DNA of 64,000 nucleotides, from the NCBI RefSeq assembly GCF_040655075.1, contig NZ_JBFAJC010000009.1, positions 207,786 through 271,785 of the forward strand, given 5' to 3'. This DNA is from Actinoallomurus sp040655075. Its GTDB lineage: Bacteria > Actinomycetota > Actinomycetes > Streptosporangiales > Streptosporangiaceae. The position numbers and the translations under genes are program-made. Below the pieces are notes generated by a model. It did no database searches and was not told the DNA's origin. It was given only the letters and a program-made list of their open reading frames with translations. Within the stretch, counting starts at the first letter, position 1, and each line of letters starts with the position of its first letter. Positions 43,215 to 51,697 of the stretch are shown one piece after another.

Positions 43215-43856
43215 ATGCAGGAACGCGCACGGCGTACGCGAGAGACCATTCTTCGGGCGGCCGCCGCCGCCTTCGAGGCCAACGGCTACGGTGCGACGAC
43301 ACTGCAGAAAATCACCAGTCTTGAGGACGTCAGTAAAGGGGCGCTTTATTTTCACTTTCAGGACAAGGAGGCGCTCGCTGCGGCGATCGTGGCAGAGCAC
43401 GACGCGCTCTGTCGTGGACTGCTCGTGGAACTGCGTTCCCGGCATCCACGCGCACTCGTCCAGCTGGTGGAGTTCTCCTGGGCGGCGGGCCTCGCCTTTC
43501 GCGACAACCCCGCGGCCCGCGCCGGGATCCGGCTGCTGCTGGAGACCCGGCTCTACGAGTCGTACATGCGCCCCCCGCACGCGGGCTGGATCGCGGAGAT
43601 CGCGGACCTGCTGGCGGAGGCGGACCGCCAGGGCGACATCGCGCCCGGCGTGAGGACCGCCGACGTCGCCCGGTTCATCGTCGCGACCTTCACCGGGCTG
43701 CAGCAGATCGTCATCCTGGACGGCGGGCCGTCCGACCCGGTGAGCTGCGTGACCACGATGTGGCGCTGCCTGCTCCCCGGACTCGTGCGCCCCGAGCGCC
43801 TGCCCGACCTCGTCGGCCGGCTCGACGCGCGCGCCGGCATGCCGGACCACGGCTGA
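43215..43856 (+). CDS. TetR-family regulator of the gamma-butyrolactone-receptor type
   Basis: 213 residues. The N-terminal TetR HTH (ARRTRETILRAAAAAFEANG; SKGALYFHFQDKEALAAAIV) follows the ArpA/ScbR-type pattern, and the C-terminal ligand domain (GLAFRDNPAARAGIRLLLET, ..TADVARFIVATFTGLQQI) has the layout of GBL receptors and pseudo-receptors. No AfsA-type butyrolactone synthase is in the window, so it may answer to a signal made elsewhere. Candidate operators: its own promoter (43167-43190) and 39433-39452 before the StrR-type activator. Confidence 0.85.
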   Translation: MQERARRTRETILRAAAAAFEANGYGATTLQKITSLEDVSKGALYFHFQDKEALAAAIVAEHDALCRGLLVELRSRHPRALVQLVEFSWAAGLAFRDNPAARAGIRLLLETRLYESYMRPPHAGWIAEIADLLAEADRQGDIAPGVRTADVARFIVATFTGLQQIVILDGGPSDPVSCVTTMWRCLLPGLVRPERLPDLVGRLDARAGMPDHG

Positions 43857-43897
43857 TCCGGTGCGGCCGGGGGCGGGTGCCCTCGGGCCGCACCGGA
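43857..43897. terminator. Perfect 12-bp hairpin between convergent genes
   Basis: TCCGGTGCGGCC (43857-43868) and GGCCGCACCGGA (43886-43897), loop 17 nt. The stem begins directly at the TetR stop and ends 3 nt before the convergent FAD monooxygenase stop, so it should serve both transcripts. Confidence 0.75.
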
Positions 43898-43900
43898 CGG

Positions 43901-45241
43901 TCAGCCCGCCGCCGGGGCCGGCACGGGTGGGCTGCCGCTCTTGAGCACCCGGTAGATCATCTCCGGGCTCATGAGGCCGGGCGCGGGATCGACCAGCCCG
44001 GCCACCCGCATGAACGCACGGGTCACCGCGGGGTCCCTGGTCATGGCGGACTGGAGCAGGCCCATGTAGGCGTTCGTCATCTCCAGCTCGGGCGGACGCG
44101 GCCCCTCCACCTGCGGGAACGCCAGGTCACCGCCCGCCGAGATCTGCCACGGGGCCTCGACCACCCCGGCCACGTCCTTGAGGAACGGCAGCGGTTCGGG
44201 CACGCCGCGCTCGAGGTGCGCGCGCAGCGTCAGTGCCTCCAGCGCGGCCACCGTCATGCCCTGGCCGTAGACGGGGTTGAAGCTGCAGAACGCGTCGCCC
44301 ATCACGAGCAGCCGGTCCGGGAACCGCTCCAGATGCTCGTAGTGGCGGCGGATACTGGCCGGATAGGTGAACGAGACCGGGTCGTCCAGCGGCTCGGCGT
44401 CCTTGATCACCTCGTACACGTCCGGCACCGCGAGCGACCTCGCCCAGTCGAGGAAGCCCTCGGGGTCGGTGGGCGCGGCGTCGCCCAGCACGCCGGTGAG
44501 CGAGACGATGCAGCGCCCGCCGTCGACCCGGGAGAAGAACGCGCCGCGCGGGTGCGACGGCGTGGACACCGGGTTGATGGACAGGTCGCCGCACAGGATC
44601 GACTCGTCCGGCAGCCGGTAGTGCCGCGTGGTGTAGGTCAGGTCGATCTTGATCCGCTGCTCGACCGGCCGGGAGAAGCCGTGCTCCTCCAGCCACGCCG
44701 GAGTCCGGGAGCCGCGTCCGGTGCAGTCCACGACCAGGTCGGCCGCGATGGCCCGGGACGCGGAGTCCGCCGCCGTCCGGTCCTGGACGCGGACGCCGGT
44801 GACCCGACCGTCGCCGTCCGCGGTGAGCAGTTCGAGGATGTCGGTCTCCTCGGCGAACGCGATGTTCTTCCAGCCCGCCACCGATTCGCGGACGAGGTTC
44901 TCCAGGACCGGCCGGTCCGCCGAGACGCAGATCAGCCCGGTCGGGGACGGCCGGGTGCGCCGCCCGCCGAAGAACCAGCGCAGCTCGCCGAGGTCGGCGG
45001 TCGGCACGCCGGCCGCGACCGCGCGCTCGGTGAAGCCGGGGAACAGCTCGTCCAGGATCTGCTGCCCGCGCGCGAGCAGCCCGTGCACGTGCCGTCCCTG
45101 CGGCACGCCGCGCCGGGCCGTGGTCACCCCGGTCAGCCGGTCCCGGTCCACGATCACCACTTCGGCGTACGCATCGGCCAGCACCCGGGCCGCCAGCAGG
45201 CCCGCCATGCTCCCGCCGAGCACCACCGCCCGCTCGCCCAT
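43901..45241 (-). CDS. FAD-dependent monooxygenase
   Basis: 446 residues from the ATG at 45241 (GGGGGAGGG upstream), preferred over the ATG at 45268. Group A flavin monooxygenase layout: Rossmann motif AVVLGGSMAGLLAARVLADA, the middle VVDCTGRGSRTPAWLEEHGF, and the second FAD motif RLLVMGDAFCSFNPVYGQGM. It is close to squalene-epoxidase-like and aromatic hydroxylase-like proteins of natural-product clusters, and it could introduce the epoxide that the EHN hydrolase (49632-50786) opens. It starts 16 nt after the SgcJ-like gene ends, on the same strand. Confidence 0.85.
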   Translation of the reverse strand: MGERAVVLGGSMAGLLAARVLADAYAEVVIVDRDRLTGVTTARRGVPQGRHVHGLLARGQQILDELFPGFTERAVAAGVPTADLGELRWFFGGRRTRPSPTGLICVSADRPVLENLVRESVAGWKNIAFAEETDILELLTADGDGRVTGVRVQDRTAADSASRAIAADLVVDCTGRGSRTPAWLEEHGFSRPVEQRIKIDLTYTTRHYRLPDESILCGDLSINPVSTPSHPRGAFFSRVDGGRCIVSLTGVLGDAAPTDPEGFLDWARSLAVPDVYEVIKDAEPLDDPVSFTYPASIRRHYEHLERFPDRLLVMGDAFCSFNPVYGQGMTVAALEALTLRAHLERGVPEPLPFLKDVAGVVEAPWQISAGGDLAFPQVEGPRPPELEMTNAYMGLLQSAMTRDPAVTRAFMRVAGLVDPAPGLMSPEMIYRVLKSGSPPVPAPAAG

Positions 45242-45257
45242 GCGGCCCTCCCCCACG

Positions 45258-45683
45258 TCAGCGCGCATCGCGGGGGCTGTTCTGGTAGGACGCGAGCCGC
45301 CACTCGCCGTCGCGCTTGACCACCAGCCAGGACGCGCGGATGGCGTCCTCGTCGGCCAGTTCGGTCCGGTCCGCGGCGATCACGCCGCCCTCGGTGATGA
45401 CCAGGCCGACCTTGGGGCCGAAGAACCGCACGTTCACCGGCTTGCCGGTCACCCGCGTCCCCTTGAAGACCCCGGCGAAGGCGTCCCGCATGAACGCGGC
45501 GATCGCATTGTTCCCGGCGACGTATACGCCGGGCAGCACCATCGTGCCGTCCTTGACGAACAGATCACCGAAGCCGTCGGCGTCGTGCGCCGCCCAGACC
45601 TCGACGAGCTTCCTGGGCAGCGCCGCCACGGCCTCGTGGTCGGCGGGAGAGGGATGGGTGCTGATGGACGGGCTCTCTGTCAC
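45258..45683 (-). CDS. SgcJ/SnoaL-like (NTF2-fold) protein
   Basis: 141 residues from a GTG at 45683 (GGGAG 6 nt upstream). NTF2/DUF4440 fold: LVEVWAAHDADGFGDLFVKD, GTMVLPGVYVAGNNAIAAFM, RASWLVVKRDGEWRLASYQN. It matches the SgcJ/EcaC family; SgcJ is a small protein conserved in nine-membered enediyne clusters such as C-1027, where it affects core formation. Forms an operon with the FAD monooxygenase behind it. Divergent from the monooxygenase at 45879, with about 195 bp of shared promoter region. Confidence 0.88.
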   Translation of the reverse strand: MTESPSISTHPSPADHEAVAALPRKLVEVWAAHDADGFGDLFVKDGTMVLPGVYVAGNNAIAAFMRDAFAGVFKGTRVTGKPVNVRFFGPKVGLVITEGGVIAADRTELADEDAIRASWLVVKRDGEWRLASYQNSPRDAR

Positions 45684-45878
45684 TTCGACTCCCTAATTCA
45701 GCGCCATTGTCGGCGGCCCCTGCCATGCGCTTTTTAAACCTTCCACCGAGACCCGTGCCGGACAATATCCCGGATTGCTCACCGGTCCTTCGGTAAGGCA
45801 ATCGAGCGGATGCTCCTCGACCCGCCCAGTTGCCAGAATTCTCGCTGGATCACGGCCGTTTCATCGAAGGAGGACAGG

Positions 45879-47060
45879 GTGACAATCGCCCACGCAACCC
45901 CGCGGGCCGACCTGGTCGCCGCCGCGGCGGCGCTGGCGCCGGCGCTCGCGGAGCACGCGTCCTGGAACGAACAGAACCGGCGGCTGCACGACGACACCGT
46001 GCGGACCCTCTCCGAGGCCGGGATCTTCCGGCTGCGGCTGCCCGCCCGGTACGGCGGCCTGGAAGCGGACGCCCGCACCGTCGTGGACGTGCTCGCCGAG
46101 GTCGCCCGGGCCGACGGCTCGGCGGCCTGGATCGCCGGGGTCAACGCCATCACGACCTGGATGACCGGGCTGCTGCCCGACGCCGTCCAGGACGAGGTGT
46201 TCGCCGACCCCGACACCCGGATCTGCGGGACGCTCAGCCCGACCGGTATGTGCGTGCCCGCCGAGGGCGGGCTGGTGCTGAACGGTAAGTGGACGTTCAT
46301 CAGCGGCGCGCTGCACGCCCGGTGGCAGGTGATCGTCGCGATGGCCCCCGCGCCGGACGGCTCGTTCTGGCCGATCATGACCGTGGTGCCGATGTCCGAC
46401 CTGACCGTCGTGGACGACTGGGACACCTCCGGGCTACGCGGCACCGGCAGCGTCAGCACCGTCGCCGAGAACGTGGTCGTCCCGCAGCACCGCGTCCTGC
46501 CGCTGCCGCTGGTGCTCGCCGAGCGGTACGCGTCGGAGGCGAACGCCGCGTCCCCGGTCTGGCGCGCGCCGCTGCTGCCGACCGCCTCCGCGCTGTCCGT
46601 CGGCACCGCCGTCGGGCTCGCCGTCGCGATCCGCGACCGGTTCCTGGACCGGCTGCCCACCCGCAAGATCACCTACACCGCGTACGAGAACCAGGCCGAG
46701 GCCCCGGTGACGCACCTGCGCCTCGCCGAGGCCGACATGAAGATCGACGAGGCGTTCTTCCACGCGCACCGGCTCGCCGACACCCTGGACGCCAAGGGAG
46801 CCGCGGCCGAGCCCTGGACCCCGGTGGAGCGGGCCCGCGCCCGCGCCGACATGGGACGCGCCGTCCGGCTCGCGCGCGAGGCCGGGGATCTGCTCAACGA
46901 CGCGAGCGGCGGGTCGTCCATCTACGCCGGCGAGCCCATCCAGCGGATCGCCCGCGACCTGCACGCGATCACCATGCACGCCCTGATGAACCCGGACACC
47001 AACGACGAGCTTTACGGCCGCGTGCTGTGCGGCATGGAGCCCAACACGCTCTATATCTGA
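45879..47060 (+). CDS. Acyl-CoA-dehydrogenase-like flavin-dependent monooxygenase (two-component)
   Basis: 393 residues from a GTG at 45879 with GAAGGAGG 6 nt upstream; a longer frame opens at 45810 but lacks a site. Acyl-CoA dehydrogenase fold: EAGIFRLRLPARYGGLEADA, ADGSAAWIAGVNAI, LNGKWTFISGALHARWQVIV, and a C-terminal helical domain (VERARARADMGRAVRLAREA; SIYAGEPIQRIARDLHAITM with the typical RxxRD). Members of this group use reduced flavin from a separate reductase to hydroxylate carrier-bound or free aromatics and polyketides. The reductase at 35206-35715 is the obvious partner. Exact substrate unknown. Confidence 0.85.
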   Translation: MTIAHATPRADLVAAAAALAPALAEHASWNEQNRRLHDDTVRTLSEAGIFRLRLPARYGGLEADARTVVDVLAEVARADGSAAWIAGVNAITTWMTGLLPDAVQDEVFADPDTRICGTLSPTGMCVPAEGGLVLNGKWTFISGALHARWQVIVAMAPAPDGSFWPIMTVVPMSDLTVVDDWDTSGLRGTGSVSTVAENVVVPQHRVLPLPLVLAERYASEANAASPVWRAPLLPTASALSVGTAVGLAVAIRDRFLDRLPTRKITYTAYENQAEAPVTHLRLAEADMKIDEAFFHAHRLADTLDAKGAAAEPWTPVERARARADMGRAVRLAREAGDLLNDASGGSSIYAGEPIQRIARDLHAITMHALMNPDTNDELYGRVLCGMEPNTLYI

Positions 47061-47077
47061 CCTTCTCCCTTTCGCAG

Positions 47078-47112
47078 GAACCGCCGCCCGTGTCCGACGC
47101 GGGCGGCGGTTC
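47078..47112. terminator. Perfect 13-bp hairpin between convergent genes
   Basis: GAACCGCCGCCCG (47078-47090) and CGGGCGGCGGTTC (47100-47112), loop 9 nt, 17 nt after the monooxygenase stop and before the convergent hydrolase gene. Confidence 0.78.
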
Positions 47113-47160
47113 ATTTCACGGCTCGGTTCCTGTCAGGCCGCGGTTCCTGTCATCGGCGGA

Positions 47161-48183
47161 TCAGGGGGCGCAGGACGCGAGGTCGCCGGTCGGCGGGGTC
47201 GACGGGGTCGGGCCGAAGAACAGGCCCGCGCACTGCTGGAGGAAGGTCGGGTTCTCCTCGGGGATCCAGTGCCCGGTGTCGGGCGCGACGACGGTCCGGA
47301 CGTCGCTGGCGACCGCCTGGAACGACTGCGCCACGCCCGCGCCGAAGACGTACTGCGAGCCCATGGCGAGGATCGGGACCGTCACCTTGGTGCTCGAAGC
47401 GGCCTTGTTGTACACGGCGTTGGCCGGGAACGCCCGGTAGTACTCGAAGCCCGCGCTGCGGTGGTCGGCCTCGGAGTACGCGCGGACGTTGCCGTCCTGG
47501 TCGATCCGGTCGGGGTATCGCGCGGAGCTGAACAGCCAGGTCAGGTAGGTCCGGGTGTGCGCGGCGTCGTTGATCAGGTTCTCCGGGACGGGCTTGGCGG
47601 TCTGGTTGAACAGCAGGTGCCAGCTCACGCCGTAGGCGTTCTCCAGGCCGAATCCGTTGAGCGGCGACTCCAGAACGGCCATTCGGGAGACGTCGGACGC
47701 GAAGTCGTGCGCGTAGGCGTAGGCCACGGACACGCCGAGGTCGTGCGCCAGGATGGCGACCTTGCCGAGCCCCAGCGCCGCCACGCCCTGGTGGATGCGC
47801 GCGGCGGTGTGCGCGCTGTCGAAGCCGCCGGACGGCACGCTGGACGCGCCCAGCCCCGGCAGGTCGAAGGCGACGACCGTGTGGGTCTTGGCGAGCTCCG
47901 GCATGACCTTGCGCCACTCGCGCCAGGTCTCCGGCCAGCCGTGCAGCAGCACGAGAACGGGGCCGGAACCGCCCTTGACGTAGTGCAGGGTGCCGCCGTC
48001 CACCGAGACGGTGCCGTCCTGGAAGGCCGACAGGTCCACGGTCTGGTCGGCGAGGCGTGCGCCCGCCTGCGCGCTGGAGGTCGAGGCGAACAGTACGGCC
48101 GCCGCGGTCGCCGCGGCGGCCAGCCGTCCGCGCCACCGCCGGGAGCGGCGCGGACGGTGGATGGGGGAGTGGTCCTGCTGCAT
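47161..48183 (-). CDS. Secreted alpha/beta hydrolase (epoxide-hydrolase-like)
   Basis: 340 residues from the ATG at 48183 (AAGGGAAG upstream). The N-terminal signal is PRRSRRWRGRLAAAATAAAV, with paired arginines suggestive of Tat export, cleaved near SSAQA. Alpha/beta hydrolase fold: oxyanion LLHGWPETWREW, the nucleophile elbow ILAHDLGVSVAYAYA (Asp, as in epoxide hydrolases and dehalogenases) and C-terminal VVAPDTGHWIPEENP (catalytic His). The exported location is unusual for a biosynthetic enzyme. Detoxifying released enediyne or its epoxides outside the cell is one possibility. Monocistronic or downstream of the P450 gene. Confidence 0.83.
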   Translation of the reverse strand: MQQDHSPIHRPRRSRRWRGRLAAAATAAAVLFASTSSAQAGARLADQTVDLSAFQDGTVSVDGGTLHYVKGGSGPVLVLLHGWPETWREWRKVMPELAKTHTVVAFDLPGLGASSVPSGGFDSAHTAARIHQGVAALGLGKVAILAHDLGVSVAYAYAHDFASDVSRMAVLESPLNGFGLENAYGVSWHLLFNQTAKPVPENLINDAAHTRTYLTWLFSSARYPDRIDQDGNVRAYSEADHRSAGFEYYRAFPANAVYNKAASSTKVTVPILAMGSQYVFGAGVAQSFQAVASDVRTVVAPDTGHWIPEENPTFLQQCAGLFFGPTPSTPPTGDLASCAP

Positions 48184-48317
48184 CGTGCTTCCCTTCGTCG
48201 TGGCCGACAACTCGTCGATCACTAAGACCGGTCGGCGACGCGGGACTCATCGGTCGCCGACCGGTCCGGTTGGACTGGTTCGCACGTGCTGGTCGGAAGT
48301 GCGGTTCGGAGCGGGTC

Positions 48318-48379
48318 GGTCAGGACGCGGGGCGGAGGGCGTGGGTCAGGACGCGGGGCGGAGGGCGTGGGTCAGGACG
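48318..48379. repeat. 26-bp tandem repeat overlapping the P450 stop codon
   Basis: The unit GGTCAGGACGCGGGGCGGAG plus GGCGTG occurs at 48318-48343 and 48344-48369, followed by a partial third copy GGTCAGGACG (48370-48379). The P450 stop (TCA at 48372-48374 on the plus strand) lies in the partial copy. The two full copies therefore look like duplications of the gene's 3' end. Confidence 0.85.
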
Positions 48380-49601
48380 TCCTGGTCAGCCGCACGGGCA
48401 GCGTGCGGTGGCCGTTCATGATGAAGGTCGGGAGCGGCTGCAGTTCCTCGTGCGGCACCGCGAGCGCGAGGTCGGGGAACCGGCCGAACAGGCTCGACAG
48501 GCCGACAGTGGCCACCATCCGCGCGATGCCCGCGCCGAGGCAGTAGTGCGGGCCGTGCCCGAAGGACAGATGCTCCTTGTTCTCCCGGGTGATGTCGAAC
48601 CGCCCGGCGTCCTCGCCGTGCAGGGCCGGGTCCCGTCCGATCGCGCTGTAGTTGACCAGGATCGGGTCGCCCTTGGGGATTTTGACGCCGTCCAGTTCGA
48701 TGTCCTCCACCGCGTACCGCAGCGGCAGGTGCGCGAGCGGCGACTCGACCCGCAGCGTCTCGTCGATGACGTCGTCCCAGCTCGCCTCGCCGGTGGTGAC
48801 CAGCGCGCGCTGCTCCGGGTGGGTGAGCAGCGCGGTGATCGCGTTGTCGAAGAAGTTGATGGTCGTCTCCGACCCCGCGCCGAGAATCGCGAAGATGGTG
48901 TCGGCGAGCTCCTGCTCGCTGAGCCGGGTGCCGTCCTCGTCGCGGGCCGCGATCAGGTCGCTGGTGATGTCCTCGCCGGGCGTGCGCCGCTTCTCCTCGA
49001 TCAGGTCGGCCATCGCGCCGCGCCATCCGGCGAGCACGGCCTGCGCCTGCTCGGGCGTCACGGTGGTGTCCACCATCATGTCGATGACCTTGGCGGTCTG
49101 CGCCCGCGCCTCCTCGGACATGCCGATGAGGTCGGCCACCAGCCGCGCGGGCAGCGGGTAGGCGAACCGCTCGCGCAGATCCACCACCTCACCGGGCGGG
49201 GTCTGCGCCAGGCCGTCCAGGAGCTGGTTCGTCAGCTCCACCACACGCGGCCGGATCGCCTCGGTGCGGCGCGGCGTGAACGCCTTGCCGACCAGCCGGC
49301 GCAGCCGAACGTGGTCCTTGCCGTACGCGGTGACCATGTTGTCCATCGCGATCCAGCTGATCATCTCCCAGTCGGGCGGGATCTCGCCGTTGATGAACGC
49401 GGGCCAGTGGTTGCGTGCGCTCTTGGTGACCCGGGGGTCGGTGAGCACGCGGCGGACGGCGTCGTGCCGGTTGACCGACCAGGCGCATACCCCGCCGGGC
49501 AGGCCCACCAGAACGGCGGGGCCCCGCGCGCGGAGCGCGGCGGCCTCGCCGTGGAGGTCGTGGCCGGACGGGTCGAGGCTCACCGGGCAGCGTTGGTCCA
49601 T
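48372..49601 (-). CDS. Cytochrome P450 (CYP107-like bacterial class)
   Basis: 409 residues from the ATG at 49601 (AAGGAGA upstream). Standard soluble actinomycete P450: I-helix ILGAGSETTINFFDNAI, ExxR in DETLRVESPLAHLPLRYA, heme loop HLSFGHGPHYCLGAGIARM. These enzymes hydroxylate or epoxidise secondary metabolites with ferredoxin help. It sits 30 nt after the EHN epoxide hydrolase on the same strand, which suggests a P450 (epoxidation) and hydrolase (diol) pair. Its 3' end has been duplicated in the tandem repeat that follows. Confidence 0.93.
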   Translation of the reverse strand: MDQRCPVSLDPSGHDLHGEAAALRARGPAVLVGLPGGVCAWSVNRHDAVRRVLTDPRVTKSARNHWPAFINGEIPPDWEMISWIAMDNMVTAYGKDHVRLRRLVGKAFTPRRTEAIRPRVVELTNQLLDGLAQTPPGEVVDLRERFAYPLPARLVADLIGMSEEARAQTAKVIDMMVDTTVTPEQAQAVLAGWRGAMADLIEEKRRTPGEDITSDLIAARDEDGTRLSEQELADTIFAILGAGSETTINFFDNAITALLTHPEQRALVTTGEASWDDVIDETLRVESPLAHLPLRYAVEDIELDGVKIPKGDPILVNYSAIGRDPALHGEDAGRFDITRENKEHLSFGHGPHYCLGAGIARMVATVGLSSLFGRFPDLALAVPHEELQPLPTFIMNGHRTLPVRLTRTS

Positions 49602-49631
49602 CGGAGTGGTCTCCTTGTCCGTACGTGAGAG

Positions 49632-50786
49632 TCAGCGGAGGGTGCGGAAGAACGTCCGGACGTCGTCGACGAGCGCCCCGGGCCGCTCCATGGCGGCGAA
49701 ATGGCCGCCCTCGTCGAACTCGGTCCAGTGCGTGATGGACGGCAGGTCGCGGTCGGCGAACCGGCGCACCGGCAGGAAGACGTCGTGCGGGAAGACCGCG
49801 ACGCCGACCGGCACCGGCACCGGCGGCGGAACCACGCCAGAGATCGCCTGTGCGACCGCCGCCGCGCCCTCGTAATAGAAGTGGGCGGACGAGCCGATCG
49901 TCTTGGTGAACCAGTAGATCGAGGCCTGGGTGAGCAGTGCGTCGCGGTCCACGGCGGGCTCGGGTGCGCCGCCGTTGTCCGTCCACTCGGCGAACTTCTC
50001 CGCGATCCAGGCGAGCTGGCCCACCGGGGAGTCGTGCAGCGCGTAGGCGAGCGTCTGCGGCCGGGTGGCCATCACCTTCATGTAGCCGGACAGCTCGGCG
50101 TCGAAGCGGGCGAGCGCGCCGAGCCGCGCCTGGTCCGCCTCGTCCAGCCCGGCCATCTCGGCCGGGTCCCCGGACGGGAAGGTCATCAGCATGTTGACGT
50201 GCACGCCGAGCACGTGCTCAGAGTCGTGCCGTCCGAGCTGGAGCGAGATCGGCGACCCGGCGTCGCCACCCTGCGCCGCGTAGGCGTCGTAGCCCAGGCG
50301 GCGCATCAGCTCGGCCCAGGCGGCGGCGATGCGCGGCACGTCCCAGCCGGTCTCACGCAGCGGGCTGGAGAATCCGTAGCCCGGTAGCGACGGGATCACC
50401 AGATGGAACGCGTCGGCGGGGGCGCCGCCGTGCGCACGCGGGTCGGACAGCGGGCCGACGACCCGCTCGAATTCGGCCACCGACCCGGGCCAGCCGTGCG
50501 TGAGGAGCAGCGGCAGCGCGTCTCGCTCGGGCGACCGGACGTGCGCGAAATGGATGGTCTGGCCCTCGATCTCGGTGGTGAACTGCGGGATCTCGTTCAG
50601 CCGAGACTCGGCCGCGCGCCAGTCGTAGCCGTCCCGCCAGTACCCGGCCAGCTCCTTCAGCCAGCCGCGCGGCACGCCGCGCCGCCACCCGACGCCGGGC
50701 AGTTCGTCCGCCCACCGGGTCGCGGCGATGCGGTGCTTCAGATCGTCGATGTCGGCCTGCGGGATCTCGATTTTGAACGGGCGCAT
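49632..50786 (-). CDS. EHN-type epoxide hydrolase (SgcF-like)
   Basis: 384 residues from the ATG at 50786. The EHN domain comes first (MRPFKIEIPQADIDDLKHRI; WRDGYDWRAAESRLNEIPQF), then an alpha/beta hydrolase: LLTHGWPGSVAEFERVV (oxyanion), QGGDAGSPISLQLG (nucleophile Asp), ..THWTEFDEGGHFAAMERP (catalytic His). EHN epoxide hydrolases such as SgcF and NcsF2 open an epoxide on nine-membered enediyne core intermediates to a diol. This is one of the strongest nine-membered markers besides the apoprotein. Operon with the P450 at 48372-49601; divergent from the LuxR-type gene. Confidence 0.93.
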   Translation of the reverse strand: MRPFKIEIPQADIDDLKHRIAATRWADELPGVGWRRGVPRGWLKELAGYWRDGYDWRAAESRLNEIPQFTTEIEGQTIHFAHVRSPERDALPLLLTHGWPGSVAEFERVVGPLSDPRAHGGAPADAFHLVIPSLPGYGFSSPLRETGWDVPRIAAAWAELMRRLGYDAYAAQGGDAGSPISLQLGRHDSEHVLGVHVNMLMTFPSGDPAEMAGLDEADQARLGALARFDAELSGYMKVMATRPQTLAYALHDSPVGQLAWIAEKFAEWTDNGGAPEPAVDRDALLTQASIYWFTKTIGSSAHFYYEGAAAVAQAISGVVPPPVPVPVGVAVFPHDVFLPVRRFADRDLPSITHWTEFDEGGHFAAMERPGALVDDVRTFFRTLR

Positions 50787-51028
50787 GGCCCAACCCCATT
50801 CCTGTCGGCGGAGACGGACGGCGGACGACTCGTCGCCGAAGGCGCGCACACCGGCGGAGCCACGACCGACGGTCGCATCGCCGATCAGGACGCCGCATCT
50901 TCCGCATTGCGCACCCCGCCGGCACCGGCCGCCACGGACGGCACACTCGGAGATGCGCGCCGGGCTGGACACGTCCGACGATGACGCGGTGGCCGTCCGG
51001 AACCCCGAGCGAAACGGAGGCCGAGTCC

Positions 51029-51697
51029 GTGACCGCGTCCCTGGAGAGTTCCGCATCGGAGGTCCCGGCGCCGAGCGTCGTCATCGCCGTCCCGAACGAG
51101 GTCCTGGCACACGGCCTCGAGGCGGTGCTCCGGTCCGCCGGGGTCCCGGTCGTGCGGCGTCTCCAGCACGGCGCGGACGCGGCCCTCGCGCTGCGCCGCG
51201 AACCGGCCGACTACGTCCTGGCGGCGGGCGATCCCGGCTGGCTGGACGGCGTCGCCGCCGCGGCGGCGGGCACCCGCGCCAAGATCCTGCTGATCGTGGA
51301 CATCCACGCGGCGCCCGACGTCCTCGCCCGGACCGTCATCCGCGCCGACGGCTACCTCGCCCAGCAGGACCTGTCCGCCGAGACGCTGGACGACTGTCTG
51401 CGCCGGGTAGGGCGGGGCGAGCTGCCCATGCCGTTCGGCCTCGCGCACGCGCTGCTCGACGGGGCCCGGCCGCCCGCCCCGCGGCGGGCTCGCGCGACGC
51501 GGCTCACCGACCGGGAGCGGCAGGCGCTGGAACTGCTCGCCGAGGGGCTGACCAACCAGCAGATCGCGCGCCGCCTGTCGATCTCCAGCCACGGCGCGAA
51601 GCGGCTGGTCACCGCCATCATGCTGAAGCTGGACGCGCCCAACCGCACGGCCGCGGTCGCGACCGCCCTCGGGGAGGGGATCATCGAATCCCGGTGA
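51029..51697 (+). CDS. LuxR-type (NarL-like) response regulator, atypical receiver
   Basis: 222 residues from a GTG at 51029 (GGAGG upstream); an ATG at 50981 is in frame but lacks a site. The N-terminal ~130 residues resemble a receiver fold (PSVVIAVPNEVLAHGLEAVL, AGDPGWLDGV, KILLIVDIHAAPDVLARTVI) but lack a clear phospho-acceptor DD/D/K set. The C-terminal HTH is LTDRERQALELLAEGLTNQQ, then IARRLSISSHGAKRLVTAIM. It may be controlled by a ligand instead of phosphorylation. Its 3' end overlaps the convergent SARP gene by 17 bp. Confidence 0.87.
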   Translation: MTASLESSASEVPAPSVVIAVPNEVLAHGLEAVLRSAGVPVVRRLQHGADAALALRREPADYVLAAGDPGWLDGVAAAAAGTRAKILLIVDIHAAPDVLARTVIRADGYLAQQDLSAETLDDCLRRVGRGELPMPFGLAHALLDGARPPAPRRARATRLTDRERQALELLAEGLTNQQIARRLSISSHGAKRLVTAIMLKLDAPNRTAAVATALGEGIIESR

